From contig OZ018319.1 in the NCBI GenBank assembly GCA_963969495.1, positions 205,081,405 through 205,145,404 of the forward strand: a stretch of 64,000 nt of DNA, given 5' to 3'. The stretch's first letter is position 1; every line of letters begins with the position of its first letter. A model generated the notes under the pieces. That model saw nothing but the letters and a program-made list of their open reading frames with translations, searched no databases and was not told the DNA's origin. Source of the stretch: Ceratothoa steindachneri (taxonomy: Eukaryota; Arthropoda; Malacostraca; Isopoda; Cymothoidae). Made by a program: the position numbers and the translations under genes. Below, piece after piece: positions 45,640-59,661 of this stretch.

Positions 45640-48480
45640 GGAGCTCGCTTTTTCAATTGTTGTCGAGCTTAAACCCTTATTGGTTATCCGCTTAACTGAC
45701 GGAACAAGTCAATCATGCTCCGTTTGAGTTAGGTATTATATTCGTTTCTTGGTAGAGAGCCAAATTTCTCTCGTATTCGTACCGGTGGTTTCTGGTTAAT
45801 GCAGCCGATTTCAGCCAGAGCACCTGCACAACTGACCAGGCATTTTACCATGAAGTTTGTAAAACAGTTAATTTATGCTAGGCAACTGGTAGACTACTCA
45901 GTTGGGGACATTACTAAAGACCAAACGAACAAAAGTGCAGTCAGAATTGAGCGTGTGGTTAAGAAACAAGTAGGGATCTCAAGACCTATCCTGACCTCAT
46001 TAGTCACGTTTCACCTAGACAGGCTCCATGAAATAGTGAGTCCTGGCTGGTATCTCTACCGTCTGAGGGCATTCGTTCCATTACCACAGATTTATTAAAA
46101 AAGACAACGCTTTTTCCATACAAGTAAATTTTGCCGGTGTGATAAAAATGAATCAACACACAAACTGCCTAACCATTTGAAAAACTGTGAATGATAAATA
46201 TTTTAAGGGCGGGATTTATGACAGATTGCAACCTGATCCCTCTAAGCATTGCGATTCGTATCTTTTCAAATGAGACGTTCTCTCATTTGAGATGACCAAA
46301 CTTTATTCTTGGCCCTTCCTAGCCTCCTAGTTTTCGCCCCTATTAGGAAACTTTCAGTGTATTTTAGTTTCCCCAGGCACCATCCCGGTCAACCTGATAG
46401 TGAAAAGGGCTGAGCTCTGTTCCTAGGCCAATAACAATTTACACCTTCCTTCCTTGTCCTCGTGTTACCGCTTTAAAAATAAAGGGAGAGACACACGCTG
46501 CTCCAACATAACTCTTGACTTGGAGTAGGTGAAGATCAGAAAGCGATAGTAGAGCCATCCTAGGCCAATTCTTTCTTTGGAAGAGGGTATAAATAAGGGA
46601 CTATTGGCTCACTCACCCTTGCACAAAATTGTAAGAAGCGCAATGAATGAACGCCCTGATCTCGAACACGAGTTAGTATCGTTTCTAAATGCAATCAGCC
46701 AACCGAAGGGAATCAATGACTGAAAACCCCCCTTCCAAAGATAAGGGAGCATCAAACCCAAATGCTCCACGATAGTTGAAAATGGCAGCACGCTCGGCGC
46801 GCTCCGGGGCTAATAACCCTCGGAGATCTTCTACTAAGGAAGTCTCTGAGACTTCCTAGTGAGCGAGTTCTCTTCTATAAGAGCCATAACAGCTTTGTCC
46901 GAGTAGATCTGGATAACATTTTCCTTTAATGGAATTGCAGTGGGTGCCATCATGGGCACGTCTAGTTTGCCCATTTTCACGGGATGTGGGTCAGGCAGGC
47001 GACTACGCAAATTAATCCTATTCAATGTCTTCCTTCTTCCTTTGACTCCCATTACCTCTGTCTCTTCAGACAATAGCATTAGAGGTTCATCTCGATAGGA
47101 GTTCCTTCCTAGGTCCATATAAGCACAATTTGACTGTCAGCCGGCTTCGACGGGGTGGAATTTCGCTTGATGTATGCAGGTCACAGAGTCACTATCCTTT
47201 TAACGGGGACAAAAGCTGTAAACACATCTGATTGGAATGCATGGTCAGGTCTTTGAAATTTATCCTAAAGTAACTTATCCAAAAGCTGGAAATTTGTGCC
47301 TTTAATGCGGATTAAACATGTATCTCTGGCCAACAACCAATTCATTTCCCCTCTTGATCTGTCCACGTGCTCTCTTGCTGCACAAGCAAAATTTGGATTG
47401 GATACGATGGATGACTTTCCCATGCAAATATATTTTAGTGGGCCGTCCCCGCTCGAAAATGCACATGGTGATGGCTTGATCAAGTTCTGCGTTCCTATTC
47501 AAGGAATTGACTGACATCTTTGTCTTACTCGAGTGCTTTATATTAGTGTATGAGGCCTTTCAATTCTTTTACGGCACCCTCATCGCCGCAGGCCTGGTTT
47601 ATATTTCTCGAACGTTTGTCCATTTTGTACGTCCTCCATTTCATTGGTATTCGGAAGAATGTGACATAGGTATCAGGGGGGAGCGATATGCATTTAAGAG
47701 CGAAAGAGTGCCCTAAGAATTTTGTCGGGCGAAATTCAGTTTAATTTCGACGCACGCTCATCTCTTTTTATGGCGCTCATACGTGTCTCCACTCAATGGT
47801 TGAATCCCTCTCGAAGATGTGCAGATACGTTTCGAACGAATTTGAGTTAAGAACTTACCTCACTCCATCTCGGACCTTGTGTCTGCGATGGTTTCTTTCG
47901 AGACCTGTTTTTTCACATTCTCCAACCAGGCTTAAGCTTCAGCAGCACATAAGCATTTTTCTCGGTCGTTGAAGGCTGTGTACTGCAGTTTAACTCCAGA
48001 GGAGATAACCACTTCAATGACTTGTTTTCTTTGACCGAATTGCCTTCCATTCTGCGTACTTCCGCGAATACTGAGAAATATCTCCGGGAAATATCTCCTG
48101 CGCCATGCTTGACTTTGGATACCGAGGCTTGTCTTTAAATCAAGCTTTATTAGTTGGTTTTATTTTAAAGAGCCGTCGGTGGGTATCTTCCCAGATTTCT
48201 GACAAATGTCCACCATTCTTGCTTTTTGCAAGCTACGGAGATAACACTCCACACAGATGAGTTTTGCTAAATTTCTCTAAATTCTTTTGTGTGTAGGTTG
48301 ATGAAAAATTTTTTAAATGTTAGATTAACTTATACGCTAAGACAGAGGAGTCTACATATCCTAAACACAGTGTGGTTTCCGTAAGTTCTACTCCACGTCA
48401 GATACTCTGTTCTGGCTGGAGAATGTTATCTGCGAGTCTCCTTTTCGCAGACAGCATTTCTCCGCTGTGACAATACATCA
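45640..48480 (+). mobile_element. Decayed Jockey-type non-LTR retrotransposon (plus strand)
   Basis: ORF1 remnant at 45799-46098: PRILTSLVTFHLDRLHEIVS then YRLRAFVPLPQIY, followed in frame after a stop by zinc-knuckle sequence QRFFHTSKFCRCDKNESTH. An endonuclease remnant at 47296-47480 contains DLSTCSLAAQAKFGLDTMDD. A PFHWYSEECDIGIRGERYAF segment near 47635 matches the linker after the endonuclease. The RT start CGFRKFYSTSDTLFWLENVI lies near 48370, after which the element stops. The order agrees with one truncated element with many stops. It is related to the minus-strand copy at 3.5-6.9 kb. Confidence 0.75.
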
Positions 48481-48529
48481 TTTCCGGGACCCTACATTTT
48501 ATTATTAAGATAAATATTAATGAAAACGA

Positions 48530-50640
48530 CCATCTGGAAAGTCAAAAGCTATAAACCCAAAAGGGCCCACCGGGCGGCATTACATTGAAAGTGTAAGGCA
48601 TAGAGAGAAGAAAAGTTAAGGGAAAAGGAAATCATTCACTCACTTTTTCAAGATTACACACTTGGAGGATTTAACGATTTCATTGAGCAGAGTATTCCAC
48701 AATCTAACAGCTACAAGAAAGAAACATTGATAAACTGCGATGTGTTTATATGGGGGACGCCAGTTATGGGGTTGTTAGGTAAATGGTATAGTAGACAAGG
48801 TTACCAGTTCTATGGATCCTGATGACAGTGAATCAATGGTATCTGAATGAAAGGTGTTTACGTAAACCAGCACCTTATGAGGGGGAGAGACTAATTTCAG
48901 TTTATAGGTGAAGCATGGCGCTACAGCGAATTATTTATCTGACTACAAGGATAAATGATCTGACGGTGTTCTTCTACTTAGCTGGGTTTATCGAAGGCTC
49001 AAGGCAAAGATTAAGATACGAAAATAAACTATTTATTCTAATAACGGAATATTATGATGCAAGCGGCGCGACACAGAGCGCACTAGGTGGGAGACGAGTA
49101 GTATATATATTATTAACACGAATACGAGGTAAGGGCAAGACAAGACTTAGTGGATTTAGGCGGGAGCGTGAACACGAATGAATTCTTTACTTTTTTTTGT
49201 CTTCCTCTTTTTTATTATTTATATGTGCGCTCCTAATTCAGAGGGCATGACCTAGAGATAACCATGGGACGACCTAACTCCGTTATGGTCATTTTTCCAC
49301 CTTCTAGGCGGAGCTAAGAAGCCTGTGCACACCGTGTACATTTACATGGTAAACTCTTATTTGTATACGGTCAACAGCTGTGTTGTGTTCACTCGGGCTC
49401 CTCCTTAAATATCCGTCTTTTATAATTCTATCTCGAGATACAACTTGGGCAGCTTTATCAATCGCAGGTGTTCAACCATTTTCGTTTGCTCCTTTTTGTG
49501 TCTCACGCTTGCTTGCTTATATAAGGTATATGTACATTTACAAATCCATTCTATTTCTCATACAATATTGAATCTTTACAACATATATATTTAATAAGGC
49601 TTGGTTGGATTTAAGAGGAGCAATTCGTGTGCCAGAGGTTTACCGATTTGGTATTTCAATCACAACATGTTAAAGTGATAGGCAAAAAAGAAACCGTCAG
49701 TCCATCAAATTGAGTATCGATAGTACGTGATAGCTGTGCTGGGGTTGGCGGCAGACGGTTCAGCGGGTAATTGACATTAGATGCAATTTTAGATAAATAA
49801 ATCAACGATTCCACCGAATGACGCTGTTGAAGATCCATCTCAATATCAGGAAGCTAAAGTTTAATCTGGCTGAAAGCTCTATGTAAGAGTTTTAAGATGG
49901 ATTATGATGCAGACAAGCAGACACAGTGACATTACTTGTGACATCATTAGTGGAATATTTAGAGCGTCACTCTCACAGCAAACCAATTCTTTGAGGGCGT
50001 GAGGGCTGCAGCTAAGCGCAAATAAGATTCAAAAGTAAGCTTGTAATCAAGAATGATGACAAATAACCTCAGTGCGGAACAATTTGGAATTGCAATACCA
50101 TTGACAATGATGTCAGGGGAAGAAAGATATAACATCTTTAATCGACTAATAACTTTACTGAGAGATTTGCTCAGACGCAACTTCATTTCACATCGATCAC
50201 AGTAGGATATGATATTTAAGACACCACGGCTGAGGCCCCCTAACGATTTTTTTTCTATCCTGTGGAAAAGGAATAACCACATACAAAAGGGTGTCATCAG
50301 CATAAACAATCATTTCAGACTCGATCTCGGACCACATGTCGGAGGTATAAACATTTACAAGGATGAGTCCGAGGACATTACGTTGGGCAACACAAGATAA
50401 AAATGAACGAAACGAGCTAAAATAACACTCAACTGACTCACTGTTTTCTGTTAATCAAGAACTCGGACAGAACTTATGTGAAGTAGCCACCAATACCAAG
50501 GGATCTACTTTTGTACAGGAGTGACTTTTAGTTAGCTCTATTGAAGGCACAAATAAAATTCAAGGGAGACGAGTATTGACTCATGAACGGCAGCAAGAGA
50601 CACTTGTATGTTGTTTATGTGAAATAGAATGCATCAGAGG
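48530..50640 (-). mobile_element. Decayed CR1-like non-LTR retrotransposon(s) (minus strand)
   Basis: From right to left: SLGIGGYFT-VLSEFLINRKQ near 50520-50460, MIVYADDTLLYVVIPFPQD near 50310 (catalytic YADD intact), SPDIIVNGIAIPNCSALRLF near 50110, and an RHSVESLIYLSKIASNVNYP thumb segment near 49820. At 48900-48550 the frame VRLWNTLLNEIVKSSKC and a conserved-looking 3' tail follow. The 48950-49600 part between is unassigned and may be an insertion, so this could be two related copies. Confidence 0.78.
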
Positions 50641-51456
50641 TATTAAGACCTTTTCAAAAAAACTAAATTGATAAAGTTTTAACAAGTTATTAACATCTAA
50701 AACAAGTAGGTATAGAGATGTGTTTACAATCATCAGGGTGAATAGAAAGTGAAGACACTTTTGGAATTAGAGTAACATTTGCAATACGTCAGCATATTGA
50801 AAATGGACCCCGGCGTAAACGATTTCGAAAAAAACAGCCAATTTGCAAGTCAAAGTAGTAGCAATTTTCTCGTGAAAAAATTATAAGGAATCTTAAAGGA
50901 TCACAACCACCACACGAATCTAGGTCACTCATGATCTTAGCAAGCTCATAAAATTTATAAACACATTATTTTTTGTGGAAAAGGGAAGTGAGAAGGCCAG
51001 CCTTGCCTTTAGAACTATGACAAATAAAGCCATCTGCACATGACAATGGAGGTAAATTTGAGTCCACACCCAAATGAGACTACTTAACTACATACTAACA
51101 GGAGCATAACAAGGAAACACTCATCTAACGTAAAAATAACGAGACTCTAAGAGCACTTTTAGACAGAGGGGGAAAAAATAGGACGCGATGGAACAATTAG
51201 AGAGAGTGTCGAATATATAGTACTTCCCTAAGTTTTTAGAAAACAAATCAAGAAGGAACATGAAGATATAATACAATTTAGAAAAACTATTCAGAATAAC
51301 AAATCATTAAAACAGATGAAACAAAGCAACACAAGATCATTAAAAGATTGGAATAATTATATCATGCACATTATGATAGCAATTATCCTTCTACACTAGA
51401 TGGCTAAGTGAGGGCGATTGGCCAATAATGGACTAAATTTTGACGCACATTAGACG
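50641..51456. other. No confidently recognised feature
   Basis: AT-rich sequence, possibly the 5' part of the CR1-like copy, but no frame supports that. Confidence 0.3.
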
Positions 51457-51685
51457 CACTTGTTCTTAACCGAGGGTAGGGTCCCTATGGGAACGGTGGT
51501 AATTTGCAGAGGGGTCGCGATGCTTGAGTAGGGGAACATGAATTTCTCTAAGTGTATTTGTTATTCTCTTAACAAGAATTGATATTTAGAAGTTTATAAT
51601 GTTACATATTTTGATGCAAGGGGTGGCGTGGAGGGAAGAACCAATTCTAGAAGGGGCAGGGTAGTAAAAAGGTTAAGAACCAGTG
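51457..51685. mobile_element. hAT-type MITE, 229 bp
   Basis: The left end CACTTGTTCTTAACC is repeated inverted at the right end (GGTTAAGAACCAGTG); 14 of 15 positions pair. This matches the widespread hAT terminus CAGTGGTTCTTAACC. It has no coding capacity. Flanking 8-bp duplications are only weakly visible (ATTAGACG and TATTATAG), so they have decayed. Confidence 0.75.
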
Positions 51686-51689
51686 TATT

Positions 51690-53110
51690 ATAGCATACAA
51701 AATCTAAAACATCTTGGGAAGATAGAGTTATAATCGACCTTATAAACTCTTGGTATGAACGTCTTAGTGAACTAGTACCGATTATGTTTACCTAATATTT
51801 AAATGGAAGTAGATTCTAATGGAATGGTTTATCATTTCTCTATGTACGGTTTAAAAAAAAAGGAACAGAAAAGTCCAAGGAAATTACACTTTAATTAGTC
51901 TCATCAGAAAGATGTAAATTATTTAAAAAGTCATATCAACAGAGTTAACACAAACACTAAAGTATAAAATGCTCGATAAACAAATGGCTTTCACAAGTAA
52001 CTATAGTATTTGTGATAATCTGCAAGCTGTACAGTAACTATTGCAGAGAACAAATAAATACGAAATACTTCTTTACATGGATTGAGACTATATAAAAGTC
52101 ATTGACTTGATGAACCCTGATTTAGTTCTAAGAGCCGTGCGTAAACAAAGACTTAGCAAAGCATAAAAGGATGTATTGCCTTATATATACTGTCTTACAA
52201 CATCTTTATTTAAATTCAGTCAAAAATCAAATAAAATATAAAGGAGATTTGACAAGTCGATTTAATCACCCACAAGCGGTTTTTCTAATGCTTGAGAAGA
52301 TGTTTATGACTTTGGCTTAAGTATAAATGAGAATCTCAATTAATAAAATACAAAATAACAAAACAGGTTTGACAAAGATATCTCTTCTTCCCAAGCTGTT
52401 TTTTTTTTTCTGGAACGCTTAAGAAGATTTTGAGGACTTTGGCTTATGAAGAAAAGAGAATCTGATTTAATAGGAGATACATAGTACACCTTTGATTTCA
52501 GAAAAATATAATATTATTTGCCTCAAATCTAGATTAATTACAGTAGTAATATAAGTATTATTACTCTCCCATAGTTGAATTTAAAAGAAACATTTTAAAC
52601 ATAAAATACAACCAGTAGTTTTGCAAGTAGAGTAATAAAAATTGACGGGGAAATATTAAATCTGTTACAAGAATTTTAGAGAAATAAGTACTAGGCAAGA
52701 CCTTAGGATCCATTTGAGGCTAGTTCGAGAAACAGTGGAGATGCGGAAAAGAGTGAATACAGATAAACGGAAGAGATGGTATAGGTAGAAGATAATTTAG
52801 CCTCTTATGATGGGGGGGGGGTATATAATAAAGTAAAATGTATTGATTCTATTTATTTGAAATATTTTTAAAAATATGCTGAGTATATAAATGAAATTTA
52901 CGTGATACATTAAGGCATTATTTTGTATATTTTTTGTAGATTTTATATGATAAAATTGTATATTCAAGAAATTATATTAAATCAACTAACAAAATAGAAT
53001 AATGACATGTGCAAAATAAGAGAACGATCATTTATAGAATTGCTTAGCAAGCAAATACACTAGAAACAAAGCAAGATTTGACAACGATAAAACTTAAAAC
53101 ACTTAATATG
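51690..53110. other. No gene; diverged tandem duplication at about 52246-52480
   Basis: A segment with GAGAAGATGTTTATGACTTT then GGCTTAAGTA recurs about 120 bp later as AAGAAGATTTTGAGGACTTT then GGCTTATGAA. The remainder is AT-rich and unassigned. Confidence 0.5.
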
Positions 53111-53129
53111 AGCTGTTGAAGCCTTTGTT

Positions 53130-53610
53130 TTTTATTACTTCAGTGCAAGGATGACGACAGGACATCACCTTTTTCTTGCAAATTCTGATGCTATTTTGAA
53201 GGTTGCAGGTCTCGAACTTTGTCTTCAATGATCTTCCAGAGGTTCTCAATCGGGATCAAGTCCGGACTCTGAGCAGGCTACTTCATTACTTCGATATCTT
53301 CTTGTTCGAAATAGTATTTTACTCGCTTTGCAGCATGGCATGGCGCGTTGTCCTGCATAAATACTGCTTGCTGGTTCAGAGAAGCTCTGAGCGAAAGTAT
53401 AAAACGTTGTACGAGATTTAGGTACACATTCGCATATACCGTTCCAATTATTCTCCCTCGCGAATCAACTCCTTCAGTCGAAAATATCCCCCATAACATG
53501 ATGCTGCCTCCTCCATGCTTGACAGACTTTTTAAGCTATTAAGGTTTAAGTGTGTCACCTGTAGTTTCCGCCCAATCTTCCTAACCTCCTGCGTGTGGAA
53601 GTTGAATGAA
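53130..53610 (-). pseudogene. Tc1-type transposase remnant (C-terminal half)
   Basis: Minus-strand reading gives VKHGGGSIMLWGIFSTEGVD, then QDNAPCHAAKRVKYYF (second catalytic Asp region) and SPDLIPIENLWKIIEDKV (third acidic residue Glu region). This is the DD34E Tc1 signature. Two TGG codons have become TAG (before PAQSPD and after QPSK), and the N-terminal part with the first Asp is missing where the next element begins. It is inactive. Confidence 0.88.
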
Positions 53611-53689
53611 AAAATTGGTAAATATCAAATTAGCAATTTTCCTGCACACCAGATGACACCTGTGTTCTGCAAAGTGCGATTTCCGCAAG

Positions 53690-55310
53690 TTGCACCCCAC
53701 TCCAGATGCCCTTTTATCGTAGACTGTATTACTTCAAGGTATTTGTCAATCTTAAGAAGGCTCATGACACTGCATAGCGATACGGTATCATGGAGACCCT
53801 CCACACGATGGGGTGACGAAACTTCTCCCAATTTTCATATCTGAATTTCTATAGAAGCATCGATTCCGCGTACGGATGGGAAGCTCTTCCCAGCCCAATG
53901 GGGAAGGATGAGGGCGTTCTGCATGTAAGTTTCCTCAGTACCACACTCTCTACCCTGAGCATTAAGGGTATAATCTCAATGTTATGTGCATCTCTTACTG
54001 ATAGCTTTGAAAAATCCCCTATTAAGATCCTGAGTGTTGATTCTGGAGATAGGTCACTTGCGGTTCTACATGCACAGCGCACTATACGTTTGTACGCGGG
54101 GCATCAGCAGCTCCCTCAGCCACCAGCGTGTCCATTGCATCCGCAGCCGATGTGGACAGTGCCTATGCCTCCGAGAGACGTAAATCATACCCTGTACTAT
54201 ACGGATTTAAGGCTAGGTCACTCCTTCGATAGCGCGAAGTAGCCCTCGAGCCAGTGGTGACAGTGGTTTTGCCAAAGAAGACACCGTAGAATGTATGAAC
54301 TTTAACAATTTGTCGCCACACATCTGCTTTCAAAGCATTTACAATGCCGGGGATATTGCCTTCAACCTTTTTGGACCACACTTCGTCACACAGTGGATTC
54401 GTGTCACTGTAATCAGATAGATCCAAATTCGAAGAAGGGTTTTGCTTTCCCGCAGTGTCCCCTCAATTTGAACTCAAAGGGAGTCTAAAGGCGCTGCGTC
54501 TGTCTTCACGATCGAGCTGATTGAAATAAATCACTCGGTAAGAGAGAGATAAGGAGTTGTGCCCCGTTTAAAGACCGGACCGTGATCTATATCGACTCTC
54601 AAAGCGCCCTGAGTGCTCTTGGAGAATTGTAATACCAGGAACCCTTGGTTTCAGATATCCCTGAATTTGCAGCTTATGAGAGCCGGGTTAATATTGAGAT
54701 TATCTTCAGCTGGGTCCCTGGACATGTAGTGATTGTGTGAAGTGAGAGCGCGCGAATAAGTCGACGAGGAATGGGCGATCAGACCAGCGTTTCGCTCTTC
54801 CTCACACCGATTACATTGCAGGAATCAGAGCAACAGTCCAGGATCACGGGCAAAGGAGATGGAAAACGGCCGAGGGGAATTTAAAGTTGGGTGCCATCGT
54901 GCCGCGACTGCTCTCATGAACCTATCCACCAATGCCGCGACGGCTTCAGGTTGCTTTCTGTCGTCTCCAAATTGGATACACTCGCGAGATGCACCGCTAC
55001 TTGATGGAGCGTTCCCCTGTGCCTTATTGCGACGACTGCGTTGTCCTTCCGACTCTTTGGCAAATTCTTGTTGAATGTCTCAGTCTGGGTGATCTTCACG
55101 CACGTTACCTGCCCTGGTATCGGGATGAGCACGGTCGCTACCACTTATCCCTTGTGCTCGGGACGAGTTCGTGCACACAGCCTGTGGATTGATGGAATTT
55201 CTGGAGGAAGTTGATCTCCATTTTAATTGACCCTCTTTGTTGTTTGGCTCTTGTTCCGGTAACGGCGTGAGGGTGGCGTCCCCCTAATGCCGGAGCTTTG
55301 CTTCCTGCTT
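53690..55310 (+). mobile_element. I/Jockey-type non-LTR retrotransposon remnant with RNase H domain (plus strand)
   Basis: It starts abruptly at RT motif A (FKVFVNLKKAHDTA*RYGIM near 53730), continues through palm and thumb remnants, and then has an RNase H domain: DRTVIYIDSQSALSALGEL near 54590 and FSWVPGHV near 54710. The C-terminal cysteine segment RYLMERSPVPYCDDC follows near 54990-55030, then HARYLPWYRDEHGRYHL. The RNase H domain places it in the I superfamily. Stops and frameshifts are present. It is truncated 5' against the Tc1 remnant. Confidence 0.82.
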
Positions 55311-55494
55311 CTTTTTTTATTTTGAATTGTTAGGTTTTTGCTTGGTTTCTGTTCGTTGCTTTTGTTCGCACTCTGTATAGTTGTTATTTAGGGGGTGATG
55401 GAGTTTTTGTAGCCTAGTAATAAGCTAAAATTGACTGCTACGGGGACTTATGTCTCTTATGGCAGTCACCAGATTGGCACCTTTAACCAAGTAA

Positions 55495-55495
55495 A

Positions 55496-55564
<69 letters not shown>
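55495..55564. repeat. (TA)n microsatellite
   Basis: About 33 TA units between the I/Jockey-type 3' end and a Penelope 3' end. Confidence 0.98.
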
Positions 55565-55566
<2 letters not shown>

Positions 55567-55611
55567 CTTGTAATTGATTTGTTCCTTGGGAATCTCATTA
55601 ATCGATACAGT

Positions 55612-55660
55612 CGCTGAAGATGGTCCTAGTGAAGGTCCGAAACGTCCGGCCAATAAATGA
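55612..55660 (+). ncRNA. Hammerhead-ribozyme-like motif with poly(A) signal (Penelope 3' end)
   Basis: CTGAAGA (55614-55620, fits CUGANGA) is followed by a potential stem GGTCC/GGTCC with one T-T mismatch, then GAAAC-GTC (55639-55646) and GGCCAATAAA. The core elements of a hammerhead are in the right order and close to a poly(A) hexamer (55652-55657). Confidence 0.55.
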
Positions 55661-55734
55661 TTAGTGTGATCACCTGGTTCTTCCTATTCTTACTATATAA
55701 TATATATATTTATATATATATATGAGAAACTCAC

Positions 55735-56330
55735 AATATTTCTTTAAATAAAGTCATTAGATTTGTAAATAATTTTAGCCGAATTCCAATTGATAGGAAA
55801 AGGAAATACAGCTGCGCTTTCTTTGTCCATTTATCGGAAAACAGTCACCCTATCAATTTTGGAATTCGGCTAAATTTATTTACCAATTTGATGGATTTAT
55901 TAAAAAAAAATATTGTTAAATGCTCATTCATTAATTCCTCGCCTAATTTTAATATATCCCCTGGTCTTTTTAAACTACACCATGTTATTAAAAGGCTTAT
56001 TTATAACGAAATTGTCCATTTAAAATATTAGCCCTTTGATTTATTAATTTAGTTATGTCTCTCTTGTATATTTTTATGCATTCACAATCGGGTATGTATG
56101 TACTTAGTTTACTCACATAAATGTCTACATTATTTGCGCAGAGGTTGGAATTTTCCGGAAGTAGACCTTATCTATTTGGTTTTATACTTCACATCCGTCT
56201 TCGATATTATCTTTCATTTTGGGTCCTTTCGTTGTACATGGTCGTGGCTTTGCTCTTCTGGTTGACATATATATATATACCACCTTTGAAAAAACCTTTC
56301 GTTATTCCTTGATAATGAACTTAACAAGTT
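55735..56330. mobile_element. Penelope endonuclease fragments in inverted head-to-head arrangement
   Basis: From about 55793 the plus strand reads RKYSCAFFVHLSENSHPINF and continues to a stop after YNEIVHLKY near 56030 (GIY-YIG endonuclease C-terminus, then 3' UTR). The 58 bp to the left (55735-55792) carry part of the same domain (PINWNSAK-IYKSNDFI) on the minus strand. The junction creates an imperfect inverted repeat with arms of about 25-30 bp. The same sequence, reversed, is at 62600-63150. Confidence 0.72.
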
Positions 56331-56376
56331 CAAAAGTACTTGGAATCCGCCGTTCATTTCCTGTGCGTTTTTTTGC

Positions 56377-57975
<1,599 letters not shown>

Positions 57976-58053
<78 letters not shown>
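57976..58053. repeat. (TA)n microsatellite
   Basis: About 78 bp of pure AT adjoining the GAT tail of the dispersed element. Confidence 0.99.
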
Positions 58054-58056
<3 letters not shown>

Positions 58057-58059
58057 GCA

Positions 58060-58435
58060 TAGCTGAAATAAGATATAGTAAAAATAAATGTTGTGAAGTG
58101 GATATTGAAAGAAATCATTGCGAGAGGAAACGAAACGAGATGGGCAGAAAAATGCCTAACTGCCAACCTTTATAAAGAAAGAGACCTAGAAGACGGTTAC
58201 CTAAGGTGGGAGGATGAAATGAATCTTTTGCCCCTCCCTCCCTACTCCCGACCCCCAATCCCCGGCGTTAATCCAGTGGTCTTTTCTTCAAAAAAGTTAA
58301 AGAAAGGTTACACGAAAAACTCCCGGGGTCCTTATAAGATGACAGCAAGGCATAAGTCCTCGCGCATAACAACGCAACATGAAAGTAAGATGGACCATAT
58401 TAAACTATTAGCAAATTTTCACCGTAGCAACTGAG
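58060..58435 (+). other. Possible retrotransposon C-terminal scrap
   Basis: The plus frame 58093-58434 has RWAEKCLTANLYKERDLEDG then YLRWEDEMN, reminiscent of the RW-x-DE motif at the C-terminus of some non-LTR polyproteins. The rest of the frame (ending HRSN) has no match. Weak. Confidence 0.25.
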
Positions 58436-58439
58436 GTAT

Positions 58440-59460
58440 ATTAATCCCCTTCCAATCATTTTTTTCTTCTATCGATGCCACAATTCCTCATTTTTCCAAA
58501 TAAACCGCTATTATTAATCACTTTCAGAGTATGCCCTAAATAATCATAATCCACTTTGCTCATGCGCAAACATAACACACTATCTCGCTCTCTTCCTATA
58601 GATATGTACACATATTTAATATGTGCGCGCCTATGGGTTCATGTACACGAACAAGAACAAACTAAATGTGTTGAATGTTCTAACCGAGTGTAAAGGCTAC
58701 CTCGGGATCAGAGAAGACAGCTACATTGGGTGTGGATAATCGCCAGATGGCTTTTTTTTATCCAAATCGTCTGGATCGGTTCCATCTCAACCTGACTGTG
58801 GTCCAGATTTTACCTGTCGAGTTCTCTGCTGAGGCAAAACGTGTCAAGAACCTGTTCTCACTTTCACAAACGCTCGGAAAACATTTCTTACCGCTCCTAT
58901 GACAAGAGGATTTGTGGATTCCGCGTCGCGCGTCTGATGTTATGGAGGGAAGTATAATAATTCCACAACATCTTCGCTTTTTCCATAAAATATGGTTGAA
59001 GCGCATCAACTCTTCTCCTTACGCGACGACCTCGCAGTAAGAAATAATAATGGTATCATTCTTTAAAGAGGTTTTGGCGAGTTAGTACGTATGAAAGAGA
59101 AAAAAAGAGGGCATTATAGAAAGAGTATGTGTGTGCGAGAGAATGAGAGTATACAAGTGTGAAAGTGAATTTTCTTTTGAAAATAAAAACCAGAGAGGAA
59201 TCACCAGCCTCACCTTGTCCAAAATGTTCCTGAAGAAAGTGTAAAAATAAGAGTCAGTGAAAAGTAGGTGGCGAACAAACGATCGAGCAGAGACTGCGGG
59301 ACAGTAGAGAAGAAAAGGGAGCGCAACTCTCCAGGATATAACAACTTCTACCACGAGAGAGCGAAGCAAAAAGAGATGCAGAGGCATACTAGTAGGGGAT
59401 ATGAAAGACGGTGATGGTTGAAACGATGTTTGTAGGAAAAACGTGGACACTAGTTGGGGC
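58440..59460. other. No recognised gene
   Basis: Mixed sequence. The minus-strand ORFs 58758-59009 and 59082-59462 lack recognisable domains. Confidence 0.35.
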
Positions 59461-59464
59461 ACGG

Positions 59465-59661
59465 GGAACGATAAGGGCTAGAGATAGAGAAAGAAGGAGG
59501 GAGAGAGGAGAGATAGATAGAGGGAGAGAGAAAGCGAGAGAGTGAGAGAAAGAGATAGAAAGAGAGAATCAGACAGAGAGTCAGAGAGAGAGAAAGAGTA
59601 GAGAGTAAGAGAGAGATAGAGGGATATATATACGAGTATATATATATATATATATATATAT
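59465..59661. repeat. GA-rich polypurine tract followed by (TA)n
   Basis: AGAGAGAGA-type repeats (59480-59625) pass directly into TATA repeats (59636-59661). Confidence 0.9.
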
